Source of the DNA: Nymphaea colorata
Lineage: Eukaryota > Streptophyta > Magnoliopsida > Nymphaeales > Nymphaeaceae
DNA: 64,000 nucleotides
NCBI RefSeq assembly: GCF_008831285.2
Contig: NC_045146.1
Location: 2,382,001 to 2,446,000, forward strand
Direction: 5' to 3'
A model generated the notes under the pieces. The model did not search any database. It was given only the letters and a program-made list of their open reading frames with translations, and was not told the DNA's origin. Position numbers and translations under genes: made by a program. This document shows positions 61,517-64,000 of this stretch, piece after piece; position 1 is the first letter of the stretch; each line of letters opens with the position of its first letter.

Positions 61517-61803
61517 TGCTATGTGCGTGTGTATGTGCGAGAGGAAGAGGGAGAAGCTCGACGATAATAAAATGACTAATGAGGAATCAGAAGATTGCAT
61601 TTGAAGTTTTAGTTCTGGTAAAAAGATTGAGACTAACAAAAAGGAAAAGGGGGTCAAGGCAGTCTTGACAATGAATGGAAGAGGGCACTGAGAAGAAAGA
61701 AGAAAATGTGGAATGACCGAGCTAAAGAAGGAAACATGGCAAGGATGGTCAACCTTTGTCTTAAGAGACATCATAGTGTCACTCATTGGCTTGTCTTCAC
61801 TAG

Positions 61804-61915
61804 GGATGTCCACGAGCCGAGCTGAACCAGCTCAAACTCGGATCGTGTGTCTTGAAAGAAACTCAAACTCAGCTTGAGCTCTTAAAACTGGAATTGGGCT
61901 CGATTTGGCTCATTA
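61804..61915. mobile_element. One-ended hAT MITE fragment
   Basis: It begins TAGGGATGTCCACGAGCCGAG, an Ac-like end, followed by GAGCTGAACC and AGCTTGAGCTC words like the element at 29786-30097. The right end is not recognisable, so this copy seems truncated. Confidence 0.4.
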
Positions 61916-62631
61916 AGCACCAGCTGAGACAAGCATTTCATTAAAAAAAAATATTTTTTTAAAGAAAGAGGCAACATGTAGTAAACCATATTTACTTGTA
62001 TTTTTGCTTAGAAGAAAATTAAATATTAGCCAGTATAATTTTACAAAGGATCCATTTTTTTCTACTGTCTTATCCCAAAAGCTTTCAAGTGAGGAAAGAA
62101 TTGATGAACAGACCATATAAATAGCTCAATTTAGATTAGTATTGTTCATCACATCAAAGCAAGCAGATGGACTGCTCCAAGCTTTCTTTTATCAAACATA
62201 AGCTCTCCAATGATTATAAAATCCTATGTATAACAAAAATTCAAAAAATCAATGATAGAATTGGTAGAGTAGATATTGCCAAACATCTTGTGTTCCCTTT
62301 GTCTATCCCAAACTGTCAGCTTCCAAACTTGAGCATTTCTCCCACATCCTTTTTGAGAAACCTAATGCCTCAAACCTTTCTCGCCTTTCAAACCCAAGCC
62401 TCCAAGATTTCGGCAAACTCAATGATGAAAAAGGGGCTCATGCTTATTTAAGACGAGCCTCTGTGCTAGAAAGTTGCTTGAGAACTTGTTAAATGAGATA
62501 AAATGTATGGTGGATGTTTGTTAATAATGGTCAAACAAGCGACGGAAAACCATTCTTTCCTTCATGCTAGAGACACAATAGACTCTTAAGTAGAGGGCTC
62601 CAATAGGCTACACTCCTTGCCTCAAGGGGCA

Positions 62632-62686
62632 TAGCATAACTGGTCCGGTTAGGGGCTTGTATAAAAGTAGGTCTCTAGTTCGATTC
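62632..62686 (+). repeat. tRNA-derived SINE promoter region (A and B boxes)
   Basis: A-box-like TAGCATAACTGGTCCGG (62632-62648) and a consensus B box GTTCGATTC (62678-62686) are separated by 29 nt. No cloverleaf can be drawn, so it is a SINE-like relic, not a tRNA gene. Confidence 0.5.
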
Positions 62687-63694
62687 TCATATTCTCACCC
62701 AGAAATAGGCTACACTACTTAAATGATGCTTAATTAGATGTCTTCCTGAGTGTTTCAAAGAAAGTAATCAAACTTCTTTGTATAAAAGGAAACAAAGTCA
62801 TCAAAGGATAAACATTGAAGGAAAGAAAAAAGCAAAATATTTCATTAATCAATTGTCCTAGGTATCTCCCAATGAGGATTACAAGGTCTTAAATGACTAA
62901 ATAACCTCTAATATAAATTTTTATACTGCAATTACCTATCTAATTAAAACTAAAGAAGTAAGAAAGAAAATCCCTAAGTGATAACAATGAATACTAAATC
63001 AAAATGGTTCTCTAATTCTGATAGAGTGACAAGTTACTCCGGAGATCTTTGACCAATATCAGTGGCTGCTTGCCCACTCAAAAGGCCCTGATTTTGCAAG
63101 GCTAAAATGTTGAAGAAGCTTTCTTAGTTTAGAAGGAGTAGATCACATGGGAATGATAGTCAACTATCAAACACTTGGCTCTCAAGGGCTATAATTTTAT
63201 CTATGTGGGGACATGCAACTCATCTTCTTACAATCTTCTAGTTTCATTGCAGCTCTCAAGTTCCCCAATTTGAGTCCCTTCTCTTCTTTGAGGAATCTTT
63301 CTTCCGACCTACCTTTTCTCCAAAGTTCAACTTTTTTAATTTCTATTATTTTTCAAGTCATTTTTCATTGAAAGCAGATACATGTGGAGGGCTGGAAGCT
63401 TCATGTGAGGACTGGTTGTAGGTTGTGAGTGTGCTGATTAAATGAGGAGATCGTCACCTTTATTTAAATAGGCGACATGTGTGCCTGTATCAAAGTTTAT
63501 GTTATCTTTAATCTTGTGTTTGATTAGATTAGGTCGTGCTTACTGTTTTCTCATGCATATTTAATTTTCCTACAAAATAGTGCACCTTTAGTTAATGTAT
63601 TTTTATTGTTTCAGTAGTAGAATTTGATTTTCAATGGAATTTGAGGACTGGTTTCTTAACCAAATGGACCCATAAATTTATTTAATTAGCTGCT
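62687..63694. other. Intergenic, no gene recognised
   Basis: AT-rich sequence without conserved frames, RNA genes or clear transposon ends. Confidence 0.5.
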
Positions 63695-63871
63695 GATGGG
63701 GGCAGAGCTTCTCTAGCTTCCCCAAAAAGTTGTCTACATATAATTAAAAAAAAAAAAAACATGTATCCATATAAAAATTTTGCAAAATAATGTTTCAGCC
63801 TCTATCAAAATTTTGAAACTATAGTTCGACCCCTTTAATGAAAAATTCTTATATCCGCTTCTGCCACCAAC
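63695..63871. mobile_element. Tip100-like hAT MITE (reverse orientation)
   Basis: The left end is GATGGGGGCAGAGCTTC and the right end CCGCTTCTGCCACCAA, whose complement resembles it. The internal AAAATTTTGAAACTATAGTTCGA matches words in the relic at 3018-3525. No clear duplication. Confidence 0.5.
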
Positions 63872-64000
63872 CAACATATAGCACCATAGAATTGGCCGAT
63901 AGTTTTAATCAAGTTGTCATGTTGGTTTTGTTTAGGGTTGGAGTTGCAATTAACTAATTTTTGAGCATCAAGTTTTTTGTTATTGATTGACTTGTTATGG

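Overview
This window looks like nuclear DNA from a flowering plant. It has AT-rich intergenic and intronic sequence, canonical GT-AG introns, many small non-autonomous DNA transposons, long (AT)n microsatellites and a nested LTR retrotransposon. The four protein-coding genes belong to plant families. I cannot name the species from sequence alone. I saw no operons, CRISPR arrays or prokaryotic-type systems.

Layout. From 1 to 6974 there is no convincing gene, only repeats, including a three-copy tandem array at 1873-2679. A five-exon short-chain dehydrogenase/reductase gene runs forward at 6975-8916. It converges on a four-exon reverse-strand F-box gene of the SKIP24 type (9955-12382). From 12.4 to 16.9 kb lie AT-rich repeats and one small GC-rich island. 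A plant U-box/ARM E3 ubiquitin ligase gene (PUB45-like) occupies 19848-28861, with a probable promoter and 5'UTR exon near 16.9-17.0 kb. A tRNA-Lys(CUU) gene sits at 30331-30403.

From 32134 to 42487 is a decayed Ty3/gypsy-type (chromovirus-like) LTR retrotransposon with about 2.5-kb LTRs. Its reverse transcriptase is interrupted by a 545-bp hAT-type MITE with a perfect 8-bp target duplication. A six-exon bHLH transcription factor gene of the FBH (bHLH122/128/130) group lies on the reverse strand at 44981-51288. From 51.4 to 64 kb I see no gene, only MITEs (several with 8-bp duplications), tRNA-like SINE relics and microsatellites.

The genes do not form a pathway. Two are protein-turnover factors (a probable SCF F-box subunit and a U-box E3 ligase), one is a NADPH-type oxidoreductase and one is a transcription factor. 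The most informative material is the transposon record. A family of MITEs has GC-rich ends built of GGGCCGGG-like words and highly variable low-complexity interiors; three copies are here. I did not find a convincing new biological system.
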